From Fischerella sp. PCC 9605 (GTDB lineage Bacteria; Cyanobacteriota; Cyanobacteriia; Cyanobacteriales; Nostocaceae): 64,000 nucleotides of DNA. The first letter of the stretch is position 1. Every line of letters starts with the position of its first letter. The stretch spans positions 1,296,518 through 1,360,517 of the forward strand of contig NZ_KI912148.1 of the NCBI RefSeq assembly GCF_000517105.1, in the 5' to 3' direction. Below are positions 53,530 to 63,297 of the stretch, in pieces. The notes under the pieces are model-generated. The model worked only from the letters and a program-made list of their open reading frames with translations. It searched no databases and was not told the DNA's origin. The position numbers were made by a program, and so were the translations under genes.

Positions 53530-54609
53530 ATGGCGCTCGTGCCAATGCGGCTGCTGTTGGATCACGCGGCTGAGAACAATTACGGTATCCCAGCTTATAA
53601 CGTGAACAACATGGAGCAGATTCAAGCGATTATGCAGGCTGCCCATGAAACAGATAGCCCCGTGATTTTGCAAGCTTCTCGTGGTGCTCGTAAGTATGCT
53701 GGCGAAAACTTCTTACGTCACCTGATTTTGGCAGCAGTGGAAACCTATCCCTATCTGCCCATTGCCATGCACCAAGATCATGGCAACGAGCCTGCTACTT
53801 GCTACTCAGCAATTAAAAACGGCTTTACCAGCGTGATGATGGATGGTTCCCTGGAAGCTGATGCTAAAACCCCTGCTAGCTACGAATACAACGTCAAAGT
53901 CACCCGCCAAGTGGTGGAAGTAGCTCATGCACTAGGTGTCAGCGTTGAAGGCGAACTCGGTTGCTTGGGTTCTCTGGAAACTGGTATGGGCGACAAAGAA
54001 GATGGTCACGGTTTTGAAGGTAAACTCTCCCATGACCAATTGCTAACCGACCCCGATCAAGCTGTTGACTTTGTCGAGCAAACCCAAGTAGACGCTTTGG
54101 CAGTTGCGATTGGTACTAGCCACGGTGCTTACAAGTTCACCCGCAAGCCAACTGGCGAAATTTTGGCAATCAGCCGCATTGAAGAAATTCACCGCCGTCT
54201 GCCCAACACTCACTTGGTAATGCACGGTTCCTCCTCCGTACCCGAAGATTTGATTGCTTTAATTAACCAGTACGGTGGTGCTATTCCCGAAACCTATGGC
54301 GTACCCGTGGAAGAAATTCAAAAAGGCATCAAGAGCGGTGTGCGTAAGGTAAATATCGATACCGACAACCGTCTGGCAATTACCGCCGCCGTCCGGGAAG
54401 CTTTGGCAAAAGATCCTAAGGAATTTGACCCCCGTCACTTCCTCAAGCCTTCTATTAAGTACATGCAAAAAGTTTGTGCCGACCGCTACCAGCAATTTGG
54501 TACTGCTGGCAACGCTAGCAAGATTAAGCAGGTTTCTTTGGAAGAATTTGCTGCTAAGTATGCTAAAGGCGAACTCAGCGCTGCAATTAAGAAAACTGTT
54601 GCTCTATAA
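53530..54609 (+). CDS. fba: Fructose-bisphosphate aldolase class II, Calvin cycle type
   Basis: 359 aa. AGGAGG 9 nt upstream of the ATG. Class II zinc aldolase motifs: [70 protein letters not shown] and [11 protein letters not shown]. It makes or cleaves fructose-1,6- and sedoheptulose-1,7-bisphosphate in carbon fixation. Codon use and a strong ribosome-binding site suggest high expression. A terminator follows at 54692. Confidence 0.97.
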   Translation: MALVPMRLLLDHAAENNYGIPAYNVNNMEQIQAIMQAAHETDSPVILQASRGARKYAGENFLRHLILAAVETYPYLPIAMHQDHGNEPATCYSAIKNGFTSVMMDGSLEADAKTPASYEYNVKVTRQVVEVAHALGVSVEGELGCLGSLETGMGDKEDGHGFEGKLSHDQLLTDPDQAVDFVEQTQVDALAVAIGTSHGAYKFTRKPTGEILAISRIEEIHRRLPNTHLVMHGSSSVPEDLIALINQYGGAIPETYGVPVEEIQKGIKSGVRKVNIDTDNRLAITAAVREALAKDPKEFDPRHFLKPSIKYMQKVCADRYQQFGTAGNASKIKQVSLEEFAAKYAKGELSAAIKKTVAL

Positions 54610-54628
54610 CTTGAGAAAATAAGTCAAT

Positions 54629-54656
54629 AGGGACACCTCACAGCTAGCTGTGTCCC
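54629..54656 (+). repeat. GGGACAC stem-loop after fba
   Basis: GGGACACCTCACAG/CTAGCTGTGTCCC, an imperfect hairpin before the main terminator. Confidence 0.5.
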
Positions 54657-54691
54657 TAGATAACTGAGGATTCTCACACTAGTTTGACTAA

Positions 54692-54721
54692 GCCGGGTAG
54701 CGTTTGTTCCCCGGTTTTTTT
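54692..54721 (+). terminator. Rho-independent terminator of fba
   Basis: GCCGGG, an 11-nt loop, CCCCGG, then seven T (through 54721): a GC stem followed by a T run. Confidence 0.8.
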
Positions 54722-54763
54722 GTTTTAATTGGTTCGGCATCAATAAACGTGTTTCTCGCAGTG

Positions 54764-54872
54764 ATTGTTAGTGGTTAGTAGTTAGTAGTTGTAGAGACGT
54801 GCCATGGCACGTCTGTACATTGGTTAGTGGTTAGTTGTTGTAACAACAACTAACCAACAAACAACGGTTTTC
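54764..54872. repeat. TTAGTGG repeats plus TGTAGAGACG palindrome
   Basis: Runs of GTTAGTGGTTAGTAGTTAGT, the 28-bp palindrome of the TGTAGAGACG family at 54791-54818 (one mismatch), and a TTGTTGTAACAACAAC inverted repeat. Confidence 0.8.
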
Positions 54873-54938
54873 AAGCTCATGTTTATTAATACCTCAATAT
54901 GGTTCAGTTAAGGATTTTTGGTACAAAAAATTTGGTCT

Positions 54939-54966
54939 GTAGAGACGCGGAATTTCGCGTTTATAC
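54939..54966. repeat. Degenerate TGTAGAGACGCG palindrome
   Basis: GTAGAGACGCG-GAATTT-CGCGTTTATAC, a decayed member of the same palindrome family found in the acyltransferase gene. Confidence 0.7.
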
Positions 54967-54994
54967 TTATCTAAATCGTATTTATTTATACTAT

Positions 54995-55471
54995 TTACTT
55001 AGCTGTGAGAAAAGTTCTCATCCCGGCTTGGAAGTGTCCTGGTAAGTTGCAAACTATTAGATAATTACCTGGAGTTAGATTCACTGCGAGTGTTTTGGTT
55101 GCACCACTTGTGAGTTCCTCTTCTTCAATCTCACCAATTTTTTTGCCTGCTTTATCTTCGTCAAGCCGATCGCCTTTAAGCGGTAGCTTATCTAATGGCA
55201 AGTCGGTTTTAATAACTACCATTTCATGGTCAAGGTTTCCTTGATTGTTCGTGACAAATTCCACTGGCCCCGCTGGGACTGTGGATGGTGATAGCTGGAA
55301 TTGCATTTCTTTGACAGTTACTTGAACTTTGTTGGCAGCAGATGAGTTTTGTTGGGCTGCTGGGGAACTAGTAGGAGTTACTTGCTGTGAGGTGTTATTT
55401 GGACTGCAAGCCCATAAGAATAGTGGCGATACAATAGCTGTTAAACAAAATTTTAAAGTTCGCTTATTCAA
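54995..55471 (-). CDS. Cupredoxin-domain lipoprotein
   Basis: 158 aa. Signal peptide with lipobox FLWAC (Cys22), Ser/Gln-rich linker, then a cupredoxin domain with the blue-copper ligands NLDHEMVV (His82), LIVCNLPGHFQAGM (Cys141, His146, Met151). Resembles plastocyanin/azurin-like copper proteins without being PetE. It should be exposed on the outside of the inner or thylakoid membrane. No electron-transfer partner is adjacent. Confidence 0.88.
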   Translation of the reverse strand: MNKRTLKFCLTAIVSPLFLWACSPNNTSQQVTPTSSPAAQQNSSAANKVQVTVKEMQFQLSPSTVPAGPVEFVTNNQGNLDHEMVVIKTDLPLDKLPLKGDRLDEDKAGKKIGEIEEEELTSGATKTLAVNLTPGNYLIVCNLPGHFQAGMRTFLTAK

Positions 55472-55624
55472 TTGCGGACACCTTTTGTAATATGATTAGA
55501 TTTTTATATTTTGATTATAGAGACAGCACAAATTGCAAAAGTTCAATTTTTTTACAATTACAAACTATTACTGATATTTTGTAACATTCGAGTGAGAGAG
55601 CTAAAAGCTCTAATTCTCGTTAAA

Positions 55625-55650
55625 TGGGACGGGTGAAGACACCCATCCCA
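55625..55650. repeat. TGGGACGGGT palindrome
   Basis: TGGGACGGGT-GAAGAC-ACCCATCCCA. It lies 80 bp downstream of the nitrilase gene and could terminate it, although the T run is weak. Confidence 0.6.
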
Positions 55651-55730
55651 CAAGAAAATTTGGGATGTTTTTTTTATTTGGAACTCCCCTAGTAGAGACG
55701 CGATCGCTCGCGCCTAATGACCGTAAACTA

Positions 55731-56543
55731 TTAAAATACGCGGTGTTGCAAAGACGGCATTTGACGGCGGACTTGTTCGAGGCGCGAAGGATTGATTTCG
55801 GCGATCGCAACTCCCGGTTTTTCGCCAGCATCAGCTAAAATCATTCCCCACGGGTCGATAATCATTGCATGTCCGTGAGTTTGACGGCGGTTGTAATTCA
55901 GTCCGGTTTGTGCTGGTGCAATCACATAACAAGTATTTTCAATCGCACGGGCTTGCAGCAAGACTTGCCAGTGGTCTTTACCTGTGAAAGCAGTGAAAGC
56001 AGCGGGAACAAACATCACATCTGCTCCCTTGGATGCCAGATGACGGTAAAGTTCGGGGAAGCGGACATCGTAACAAACCGAAAGTCCAAGATTACCTAAT
56101 TTTTCACCACAATAAATAGAAGGTAGTTCTTTACCAGCCATCACTGTGCTAGATTCTCGATAGGTATTGCCATCAGGGACGTTAACATCAAATAGGTGTA
56201 CCTTGTGATAGCGCAGGAGTTCTTGACCGTTGGGGTCGAGGAGTAACGCAGTATTGTAGACTTTGCCTGCACCCTCCACGGGAACGGGAAAGCCGCCACC
56301 TAGGATAGTAATTTGATAGCGCTGCGCCATTGTTTTCAAGAATATTTCTGTTTTGTGGGCGATCGCATCAGCTTGAGCGAGTTTATCCTTTTCTTCTCCC
56401 ATAAAAGGAAAATTCTCTGGTAAACCCACCAATTCAGCACCTTGATGTACGGCTAAATCGATTAATTCCTCTGCTTGTGCCAAATTTTTTTCTAGGTCAG
56501 GCACACTTGTCATTTGAATAGCGGCGGCTAAATAAGATTTCAT
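55731..56543 (-). CDS. Carbon-nitrogen hydrolase (nitrilase superfamily amidase)
   Basis: 270 aa. Catalytic triad Glu43 (GLPENFPF), Lys114 (YHKVHLFDV) and Cys157 (LSVCYDVRFPELYR) are all present. It belongs to the Nit1/Nit2-like branch that hydrolyses omega-amides such as deaminated glutathione or 2-oxo-acid amides; the exact substrate is inferred. Length normal. The stop is followed by repeat DNA with no co-directional neighbour. Confidence 0.9.
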   Translation of the reverse strand: MKSYLAAAIQMTSVPDLEKNLAQAEELIDLAVHQGAELVGLPENFPFMGEEKDKLAQADAIAHKTEIFLKTMAQRYQITILGGGFPVPVEGAGKVYNTALLLDPNGQELLRYHKVHLFDVNVPDGNTYRESSTVMAGKELPSIYCGEKLGNLGLSVCYDVRFPELYRHLASKGADVMFVPAAFTAFTGKDHWQVLLQARAIENTCYVIAPAQTGLNYNRRQTHGHAMIIDPWGMILADAGEKPGVAIAEINPSRLEQVRRQMPSLQHRVF

Positions 56544-56599
56544 AGATTTAACAACTGTTATACAAAGTAGATTATCAAAATATAATCTTTATCTTTTAG

Positions 56600-56750
56600 T
56601 CATTTGTCATTGGTTATTTGTTAGTGGTTAGTAGTTAGTGGTTAGTAGTTAGTGGTTAGTAGTTAGTGGTTAGTAGTTAGTGGTTAGTAGTTAGTGGTTA
56701 GTAGTTAGTGGTTAGTAGTTAGTGGTTAGTAGTTAGTGGTTGGTCGTCTC
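56600..56750. repeat. 14-bp tandem repeat GTTAGTGGTTAGTA
   Basis: About nine near-perfect 14-bp copies at 56622-56747, preceded by TTAGTCATTTGTCATTGG-type heptamers. No spacer diversity, so not CRISPR. Confidence 0.9.
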
Positions 56751-56883
56751 CCACTCTCCCACTCCCCGACTCCCCCACTCTCCCCATTCATTGCCCCATC
56801 TCCCACTCTCTTCCTATGGTTGCTTGGAAATTGGACTAAATTCAGGTTAGGTTGTTAGAAAATCTTAATAAATTCTGTCTGCT

Positions 56884-57477
56884 GTGGATGCATCTATTCT
56901 GATTAAAACTTTCATTGCTGTGTTTGTACTTGCGGATGCAGTCGGTAACATACCAGTACTTTTGGTTTTGACCAAAGGTATGGAACCAGAACGAAGAAAC
57001 AAAGTGATAGATAAAGCCATTGTGGTGGCAATAGTAGTACTGTTGCTCTTTGCCTGTGCTGGTCAATTGATTCTGAGTTACTTGGATGTAAGTATGGGGT
57101 CGTTGCGAGTAGCTGGAGGACTGCTACTGTTGTTAATTTCTTTACAAATGCTTCAAGGAGAATTAGATACTCCAGTCATTGACCAAGAGCGCGATGTGGC
57201 AATTACTCCTCTGGCTTTGCCACTACTGGCAGGCCCTGGTACACTAACCACCGTAATGTTGTTAATGTCAGAATCTCCCAATCCACATATTGGTGTGTTG
57301 GTAGGGATTGTTGCAGCGATGTTAGTCAGTTGGTTAATTTTGCGACAGGCAAACTTTATCGATCAGTGGATTGGTGCAGAAGGTGAGGTAATTATTACTC
57401 AGCTTTTGGGTTTTCTGTTGGCAGCGTTGGCAGTGGAAATTGGTAGTAGGGGGATAAGAGAATTGTTTTTGAGTTGA
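56884..57477 (+). CDS. MarC family integral membrane protein
   Basis: 197 aa from GTG, no earlier in-frame start. About six TM helices with family motifs FIAVFVLADAVGNIPVLLVL, ITPLALPLLAGPGTLTTVML and ITQLLGFLLAALAVEIGSRG. MarC/UPF0056 proteins are inner-membrane proteins of uncertain transport function; the earlier idea of antibiotic export is not supported for E. coli MarC. Confidence 0.88.
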   Translation: MDASILIKTFIAVFVLADAVGNIPVLLVLTKGMEPERRNKVIDKAIVVAIVVLLLFACAGQLILSYLDVSMGSLRVAGGLLLLLISLQMLQGELDTPVIDQERDVAITPLALPLLAGPGTLTTVMLLMSESPNPHIGVLVGIVAAMLVSWLILRQANFIDQWIGAEGEVIITQLLGFLLAALAVEIGSRGIRELFLS

Positions 57478-57574
57478 GATTATACTTTTTCACTGGCTGT
57501 TTAAACTATCGCGCTTACAAGTTAAATAGTTATAATTTACACCATGTTCCGTTAACGTGATACATATTAAATAC

Positions 57575-57604
57575 TGTAGAGACGCACCGTGACACATCTC
57601 TACA
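57575..57604. repeat. TGTAGAGACGC palindrome (degenerate)
   Basis: TGTAGAGACGCACCG-TGACACATCTCTACA, another member of the palindrome family seen at 12108. Confidence 0.7.
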
Positions 57605-57670
57605 AAAACCTATTTGGTTCTACCTTAACGAGAAAATTGTCAGCGTTACAGTTCATCTCCTCAATAACCA

Positions 57671-58813
57671 TTAATCTAGCTTTTTAAGTTCTTGCCGTGA
57701 ATTTTTCGATGGTTTGTCTTGAGAAGGCAAACTACGGATACGATTCATTTGTGCAAGAGCATACCGTGCTGTTGCTTGGACTTCAGCATCAGGATCTTGT
57801 ACAGCATGACATAACATTTGGCTGATTTGAGCCATCATGTCATAAATACGAGTTAAGTCACGGATAGCATTTTGCCGTACTTGCGGGCTTTCATGTTGCA
57901 AAGACATTGCTAAAGCCTGATTCATCGGTTTGAGTGTACGAATGCCAATTTCTGTCAAAGCAGCCAAAATTAAGCTGCGCTGTTGAGAATCTGCATCTAT
58001 CATCAGATCGACTAATGGCTGAATAGCCCGTGAGTCTCCCTGTTGACCTAAATCCCAAATCGCCTTGCGCCGCTTTGTTGGATCGGGACTGCCTAAATCT
58101 TTGAGCAACTCGTCAACGATGTTAACTTTAGCAAGGCGAGAAGTGGTTGTTGGTGGCAGTAATTTTGGAGGTTGTGATGTGGTAGCCGCTTGCGGATTAG
58201 GGGGAGTGGCGTCTAACTCTTGTAAGGGTGGCTGGACTTGTTGGGTTTCCGTTTGAGTAATAGTTTCCGGAGATGAGTCTTGTGAAGGTACAACTTTTTT
58301 AGACTTGCCAAACCATTTCATGAAGTACAGTAGCGCGCCTACGGTTCCCAAAACACCTATCGCCACTAGCAACCACCATACTAAACCACGCCCTTTGGAT
58401 TGTTTGTTATTTGTAGTAGGCTGTGGAGTAGGATTGGCAGTATTAAGCTTTTTTTCTACTTCTGCCTGCACTAGGTTCTGAGTTTGTGTACCAGCGATGC
58501 CATTCGCCACTAAACCTTGGTCTTGCTGAAACTTCAAGACAGCATTACGTGTAGTTGGGCCGTACTGTCCATCGATAACACTATCGTAGTATCCTAGCTC
58601 CTTGAGTTGGGTTTGTAATATCTTCACATCATCCCCTGTGCTGCCTAGTTTGAGAATAGGCTGCCGAGCAAGGTTTGTGGAATTGGCTTGAGCAAGTTCT
58701 AAAATTTGGGAGACTGGGTGTTGTGTGGCTGTCATTGCAGAACTGTAGTCCAAACCCAGGGAAGTAAAACAGACGATCAGCGTGATTGAGTAACGGCATA
58801 GCCTCATATACAA
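57671..58813 (-). CDS. Peptidoglycan-binding / transmembrane / HEAT-repeat protein
   Basis: 380 aa. Signal-like N-terminus, a PG_binding_1 domain at about 50-112 (LKLGSTGDDVKILQTQLKEL and DGQYGPTTRNAVLKFQQDQG), a TM helix at about 145-165 (GLVWWLLVAIGVLGTVGALL), a Pro/Gln-rich linker, and HEAT repeats at about 230-360 (DPTKRRKAIWDLGQQGDSRA, DPDAEVQATARYALAQMNRI). The architecture would place cell-wall binding outside and protein binding inside. The combination is unusual; a role at the septum or envelope is inferred. Divergent from the TonB-like gene. Confidence 0.85.
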   Translation of the reverse strand: MYMRLCRYSITLIVCFTSLGLDYSSAMTATQHPVSQILELAQANSTNLARQPILKLGSTGDDVKILQTQLKELGYYDSVIDGQYGPTTRNAVLKFQQDQGLVANGIAGTQTQNLVQAEVEKKLNTANPTPQPTTNNKQSKGRGLVWWLLVAIGVLGTVGALLYFMKWFGKSKKVVPSQDSSPETITQTETQQVQPPLQELDATPPNPQAATTSQPPKLLPPTTTSRLAKVNIVDELLKDLGSPDPTKRRKAIWDLGQQGDSRAIQPLVDLMIDADSQQRSLILAALTEIGIRTLKPMNQALAMSLQHESPQVRQNAIRDLTRIYDMMAQISQMLCHAVQDPDAEVQATARYALAQMNRIRSLPSQDKPSKNSRQELKKLD

Positions 58814-58952
58814 GTTTCAGCCAGAATATGCGTGAAATTCATCGATACCACGATAACTTCAGAGAGAACTAAATGTTAACTTTTAATTTGAGAAAAAATT
58901 TGCACCCACTATAAACTCTTACCAGAAGGACAAAGCAGCAATTAGCAAGATT

Positions 58953-60215
58953 ATGACAAACTCGGTTACTAACCAAACTCCAATTCCATCTCAAATAGGT
59001 CGGCGACATACCGATCCACCTGGTTTATGGATTGCTGTAGTCGCAGGTTCGGTAGCCTTGCACTTGCTTGTGTTTTGGCTAATGCGCTTCTACTCATATC
59101 GGTTGAGCCTTTTACAGCAGCAGTATTCAAGTAGTGCTGTGCCAATTGAACTAGTAGAAATTTCTCCAACAGAACGTTCAAAAGTTCAACCTCAAGCCAA
59201 ACCAGTCCCACCAAAGCCATCATCCACTACTCAAACATCATCAGCACAGACAGCTAAACCCGCTCCAGCTTCCGAAGATAATAACGCGATCGCTTTAACT
59301 GACAATAAAACAGCGATCGCCTCTAAACCTAATGACTCAACCCTGAGGCAACAAAACTCTAATACATCCACTGTTGAGCAAACAACAACAACAGTACAGC
59401 CTCAACTAACAACAAAACCAGAATTTACTCCCAAGTTTACCCCCGCACCTGTGCCACCAGCGGCGAAGAATCCACAGCCTGCTGAAAGCACACTTCCACC
59501 ACAAACCTCTAATAATACAGATACACCTACTTCAGAACAAGAAAATTCACTACCAGACAAACAAAACCAAGCTTCATCATTTCCCAATACTACAGATACA
59601 AATAATACAAATTTGCCAAAAAACACCTCACCCTCCACAAATGAACAACAGGAGTCGCAACCACCTATTTCTCAAATCCCACCCGTTCCTCTTCCTGGAC
59701 AACCAGACGCCAATATCTCACTTGGCCAGTCAACCCCACTACCAACAATAGATCCATCAGTTGAACCACCACCGCAGTTATCACCTCCTGAAAATCAAAC
59801 GGGTGAAGGACTGGTAGCAAGCTGGGATGTTTTTTCTAGAGAGGGAATGATTGATTTGCTCCAAAAAGGAGTGGTGAGACAAGATATACCACCAGAGATT
59901 TTGGCTCAACCTCTGGGAGAAAACACAAAAAACTTGCCCATAGATTTTCTCCGCAGCGAACCCGATCTGGAAAGTGTAGATTTGATCGCTTCTTTAGCAG
60001 TTGATGAAAATGGCAATTTGATGGCCCGTGATGCAAATGGCAACTCAGGAGTAAACATTATAGATATTAATCCCGAGGAGCTAGCAGCAAAGAAAAGCAA
60101 ATATCAGCAACTCCTTGTTGAAGTTTTCCAAAAAGTGTCATTTCGCCCAGCCCAAAATAATGGGGTATCGGTTCCCAGCAATTTGGTTGTAAATATTAAA
60201 ATAGAGCGTCGCTAG
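58953..60215 (+). CDS. TonB-like proline-rich envelope protein
   Basis: 420 aa. One TM helix near the N-terminus (about 25-46: LWIAVVAGSVALHLLVFWLM), a long Pro/Gln/Thr/Asn-rich region (about 75-290) and a C-terminal region (about 320-418) with SLAVDENGNLMARDANG and VFQKVSFRPAQNNGVSVPS, like TonB C-terminal domains. TonB links proton-motive force to outer membrane receptors together with ExbB/ExbD; these are not adjacent. Identity is based on architecture; a different envelope-spanning role is possible. Confidence 0.72.
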   Translation: MTNSVTNQTPIPSQIGRRHTDPPGLWIAVVAGSVALHLLVFWLMRFYSYRLSLLQQQYSSSAVPIELVEISPTERSKVQPQAKPVPPKPSSTTQTSSAQTAKPAPASEDNNAIALTDNKTAIASKPNDSTLRQQNSNTSTVEQTTTTVQPQLTTKPEFTPKFTPAPVPPAAKNPQPAESTLPPQTSNNTDTPTSEQENSLPDKQNQASSFPNTTDTNNTNLPKNTSPSTNEQQESQPPISQIPPVPLPGQPDANISLGQSTPLPTIDPSVEPPPQLSPPENQTGEGLVASWDVFSREGMIDLLQKGVVRQDIPPEILAQPLGENTKNLPIDFLRSEPDLESVDLIASLAVDENGNLMARDANGNSGVNIIDINPEELAAKKSKYQQLLVEVFQKVSFRPAQNNGVSVPSNLVVNIKIERR

Positions 60216-60262
60216 CTTGATTTTTAGCTGAGATTGTATTACTATATTTAAGTTGGAAATTT

Positions 60263-60333
60263 GCGGGCATAGTTTAGTGGTAAAACCATAGCCTTCCAAG
60301 CTATTGATGCGGGTTCGATTCCCGCTGCCCGCT
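60263..60333 (+). tRNA. trnG: tRNA-Gly (UCC)
   Basis: 71 nt cloverleaf: acceptor GCGGGCA/TGCCCGC, anticodon arm ATAGC-CTTCCAA-GCTAT with anticodon TCC, T-arm GCGGG-TTCGATT-CCCGC. The discriminator base is T and CCA is not encoded. Confidence 0.95.
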
Positions 60334-60439
60334 TTAAAGATATTTAATACTTATTCAAAAAGCTAGTTCCCTATCTTCATCCGAGAACCAGCTTTATCTT
60401 TAACAAATCCCTAATTGCTGCCCAGTAAATGGGTAATTT

Positions 60440-61246
60440 TTAACCGAATTTACCGCTGACGTACTCTTTGGTCGCTTCTTGCTGGGGATTTTGGAAAATT
60501 GCCTCTGTAAGATCGTATTCTACAAGGTAGCCAGTACGAGCACCCTTTTCATTTGTCTGGACGTTAAAAAAGGCTGTCATATCGGACACTCGCGAGGCTT
60601 GTTGCATGTTGTGAGTAACAATGACCACGGTATATCGTTGTTTAAGTTCGTGGATCAGTTCTTCAACTTGCAGGGTAGAAATTGGGTCGAGAGCTGAGCA
60701 AGGTTCATCCATCAAAAGCACGTCTGGCTGAACTGCGATCGCCCTAGCAATACACAAACGCTGCTGTTGACCGCCGGATAGAGATAAACCACTTTGCTTG
60801 AGTTTATCTTTGACTTCATCCCACAAAGCGGCTTGTCTGAGCGATCGCTCTACCAGTTCATCCATATCACCTTTGTAACCATTGAGTCTGGGCCCAAAAG
60901 CAATGTTGTCGTAAATTGATTTGGGGAAAGGGTTTGCTTTTTGAAACACCATCCCAATCTTACGGCGCACTTCTACAGGATCGATATGGGGTGCATATAG
61001 GTTTTCACCATAGTAAAAAACCTTTCCTTCTGCTCGAAATGACTCAATCAGGTCATTGAGGCGGTTATAACATCTCAACAACGTACTTTTACCGCATCCA
61101 GACGGACCAATCAAGGCTGTGACGCGATTTCTAGGAATATCCATCCAAATGTCACGTACTGCCAAAAAGTTACCGTAGTAAATGTTAAGACCTTCAGTAC
61201 GTAAGACAGTGTCGGTTTGATTGGCGGTGCTAATGTTAGTGGCCAT
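60440..61246 (-). CDS. pstB: Phosphate ABC transporter ATP-binding protein
   Basis: 268 aa. Walker [11 protein letters not shown], signature [10 protein letters not shown], Walker [14 protein letters not shown] and the switch [20 protein letters not shown]. It powers phosphate uptake by PstC/PstA in the inner membrane. Last gene of pstS-pstC-pstA-pstB, transcribed leftward, with 54 bp after pstA. Confidence 0.96.
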   Translation of the reverse strand: MATNISTANQTDTVLRTEGLNIYYGNFLAVRDIWMDIPRNRVTALIGPSGCGKSTLLRCYNRLNDLIESFRAEGKVFYYGENLYAPHIDPVEVRRKIGMVFQKANPFPKSIYDNIAFGPRLNGYKGDMDELVERSLRQAALWDEVKDKLKQSGLSLSGGQQQRLCIARAIAVQPDVLLMDEPCSALDPISTLQVEELIHELKQRYTVVIVTHNMQQASRVSDMTAFFNVQTNEKGARTGYLVEYDLTEAIFQNPQQEATKEYVSGKFG

Positions 61247-61300
61247 AGATGCTAATATTTCTAATTCGACTGTTGTTAAATTTATGACGATTCCCTAGAA

Positions 61301-62200
61301 TCATGAGTAAATTTTGCGGCGAGTTGCCAAGCGAGCAATAATACTGGTAAGCAAAACCATCAACACCAAAATTAGAGACGCAGCCCAAGCCATTGATTGC
61401 CAGTTTTTATAGGGAGCAATTGCAAAGTTGTAAACCAGAACTGCCAGGGATGCCGTAGGTTGGAATAAACCAGTAGGCCAGAATTGGGAAAATAAAGCTG
61501 TGAACAACAGGGGTGCAGTTTCTCCTGCTGCTCGTGCGATCGACAGCGTTACCCCTGTAACAATTGCCGGTACTGCTGCTGGTAATACCACTAGCATCAC
61601 GGATTGAAATTTCGTTGAACCTAAACCCACTGCGGCTTGTCGCAAATCATTTGATACTAACTGTAAAGCTTCGTCCGTGGTTCGCACAATAATTGGCAGC
61701 ATTAACACTGCCAAGGCTACGCCTCCAGCAACCGCAGAAAATGTGCCTGTTGTGACTACCACAATACCATAAGCAAATACCCCGGCAATAATTGAGGGCA
61801 CACCATTGAGAATGTTGGTTGCAAAGCGTACCCAGCGAGCGATTTTCCCAGAGCTAAACTCTGTCAAATAAACAGCAGCGAAAACGCCAATGGGGATGCT
61901 GATCAAAGCTCCAATAGCTACCATGACCAGTGTACCAATGATAGCATTGCCAAAACCCCCTCCCTGTACCAATGGTGGTGGTGGCAACTCAGTAAACAGA
62001 CCCGGTCGAAAACTGCCTAAACCTTGGATAATGACGTAGGAAAGCACAGCTACCAAAGGTATAATTGCCAATATTCCACATATAAATGCTATTACTGTCA
62101 TTATTGTGTTAAACAGCGATCGCCCAGATGAAGAGCGCTTCAGACTGCCGCGGAGAAATGCACTTTGAGATTGGTCTGGAGTATAAGCCATATTCAACAA
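61301..62200 (-). CDS. pstA: Phosphate ABC transporter permease PstA
   Basis: 299 aa, six TM helices with the binding-protein-dependent transport motif region (DDLRQAAVGLGSTKFQSVML, ARAAGETAPLLFTALF). Membrane half-channel for phosphate together with PstC. 26 bp downstream of pstC. An alternative start a few residues downstream (MAYTPDQSQ) is also plausible. Confidence 0.94.
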   Translation of the reverse strand: MLNMAYTPDQSQSAFLRGSLKRSSSGRSLFNTIMTVIAFICGILAIIPLVAVLSYVIIQGLGSFRPGLFTELPPPPLVQGGGFGNAIIGTLVMVAIGALISIPIGVFAAVYLTEFSSGKIARWVRFATNILNGVPSIIAGVFAYGIVVVTTGTFSAVAGGVALAVLMLPIIVRTTDEALQLVSNDLRQAAVGLGSTKFQSVMLVVLPAAVPAIVTGVTLSIARAAGETAPLLFTALFSQFWPTGLFQPTASLAVLVYNFAIAPYKNWQSMAWAASLILVLMVLLTSIIARLATRRKIYS

Positions 62201-62226
62201 ACTTTAAAACGCGAAAATGTCACAGT

Positions 62227-63222
62227 CTACAGTCGCTTCACTCGCAGGACTATTAACTCAGCCAAAACGTTTACTATCAGAGTTAAAACAAACAAAATCA
62301 AAGCAGCGTACATCAGAGCAGATACTTGCAGGCCACTTGCTTCTGCAAACTGGTTTGCTAGCAAAGAAGAAATCGTATTGGCCGGTGCAAACAATGAAGG
62401 GCTAATTCTATTGGAGTTACCAATCAACATGGTTACGGCCATCGTTTCTCCCATCGCCCGACCAAGAGCAAGCATCACAGCACTGACGATGCCAGAAAAA
62501 GCGGCAGGTAAAATAACTTTGAAAATTGTTTCCCAACGAGTTGCTCCAAGTCCAAAAGCTGCTTGACGCAAACTGGAGGGTACAGAAATCAGAGCATCAC
62601 GAGAAATAGCTGTGATGATCGGTAAGGTCATAATTCCTAGAATTATGCCCGCAGGAAACATCCCTGGCCCTGTGGGAACAGTGCTAAAAATTGGCAGCCA
62701 ACCGAAAGAACTATTGAGCCATCTTCCTAAAGCTGTCAGCGGAGGAATCAAAACAAAAATTCCCCAGATGCCATAGACAACACTGGGAATTGCTGCTAGC
62801 AGTTCTACCAAAAAGACTAATACTGTCCGTATAGATAGCGGTAGCCAATTTTCGCTCAGTAATATCGCTGTGCCAACACCAATTGGTACAGATATCAGCA
62901 GGCCAAGAAAAGAACTAACTAAAGTCCCGTAGACTTGCGGCAGTACACCGTATATGTTATTGACGGGATTCCAAGTACTTTCAGCTAAAAATCTGGCACC
63001 AAACTCTCTAATTGCAGGTGTCGCTTCAATAGCAACCTCAATGGCTATCCATAATAAGACAGCTACGATCGCCAGAGCAAAAACTCGCGTTAGCCAGATA
63101 AAGCTAGTATCCAGAGACTTTTCAAATTCAGAACGCGGCTTGACTATAGATCTATCACTTTGAAATGGTGTATTCATGAATGAATTTATCCACGAACGCT
63201 TAAAAAAGTGGGAGCGAACCAC
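62227..63222 (-). CDS. pstC: Phosphate ABC transporter permease PstC
   Basis: 331 aa. Six TM helices, EAA-like loop SSLRQAAFGLGATRWETIFK and GRAMGETMAVTMLIGNS, as in PstC. The first 14 residues (MVRSHFFKRSWINS) may be dispensable: an alternative ATG begins MNTPFQSDR at about 63177. Partner of PstA; downstream of pstS across 75 bp of heptamer repeat DNA. Confidence 0.94.
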   Translation of the reverse strand: MVRSHFFKRSWINSFMNTPFQSDRSIVKPRSEFEKSLDTSFIWLTRVFALAIVAVLLWIAIEVAIEATPAIREFGARFLAESTWNPVNNIYGVLPQVYGTLVSSFLGLLISVPIGVGTAILLSENWLPLSIRTVLVFLVELLAAIPSVVYGIWGIFVLIPPLTALGRWLNSSFGWLPIFSTVPTGPGMFPAGIILGIMTLPIITAISRDALISVPSSLRQAAFGLGATRWETIFKVILPAAFSGIVSAVMLALGRAMGETMAVTMLIGNSNRISPSLFAPANTISSLLANQFAEASGLQVSALMYAALILFVLTLIVNVLAELIVLRVKRL

Positions 63223-63227
63223 ATTAG

Positions 63228-63294
63228 TAATGAGCGACTAGTCATTGGTCATTGATTTATTACAAATGACAAATGACAAAGGACAAATGACTAC
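63228..63294. repeat. TGACAAATGAC heptamer repeats between pstS and pstC
   Basis: AGTCATTGGTCATTGATT with complementary ACAAATGACAAATGACAAA, a hairpin-capable repeat inside the operon that may attenuate or stabilise the transcript. Confidence 0.75.
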
Positions 63295-63297
63295 ATG

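Noticed and set aside
56600-56750. CRISPR-like tandem array
   Set aside because: Repeat is a contiguous 14-bp tandem without spacers.
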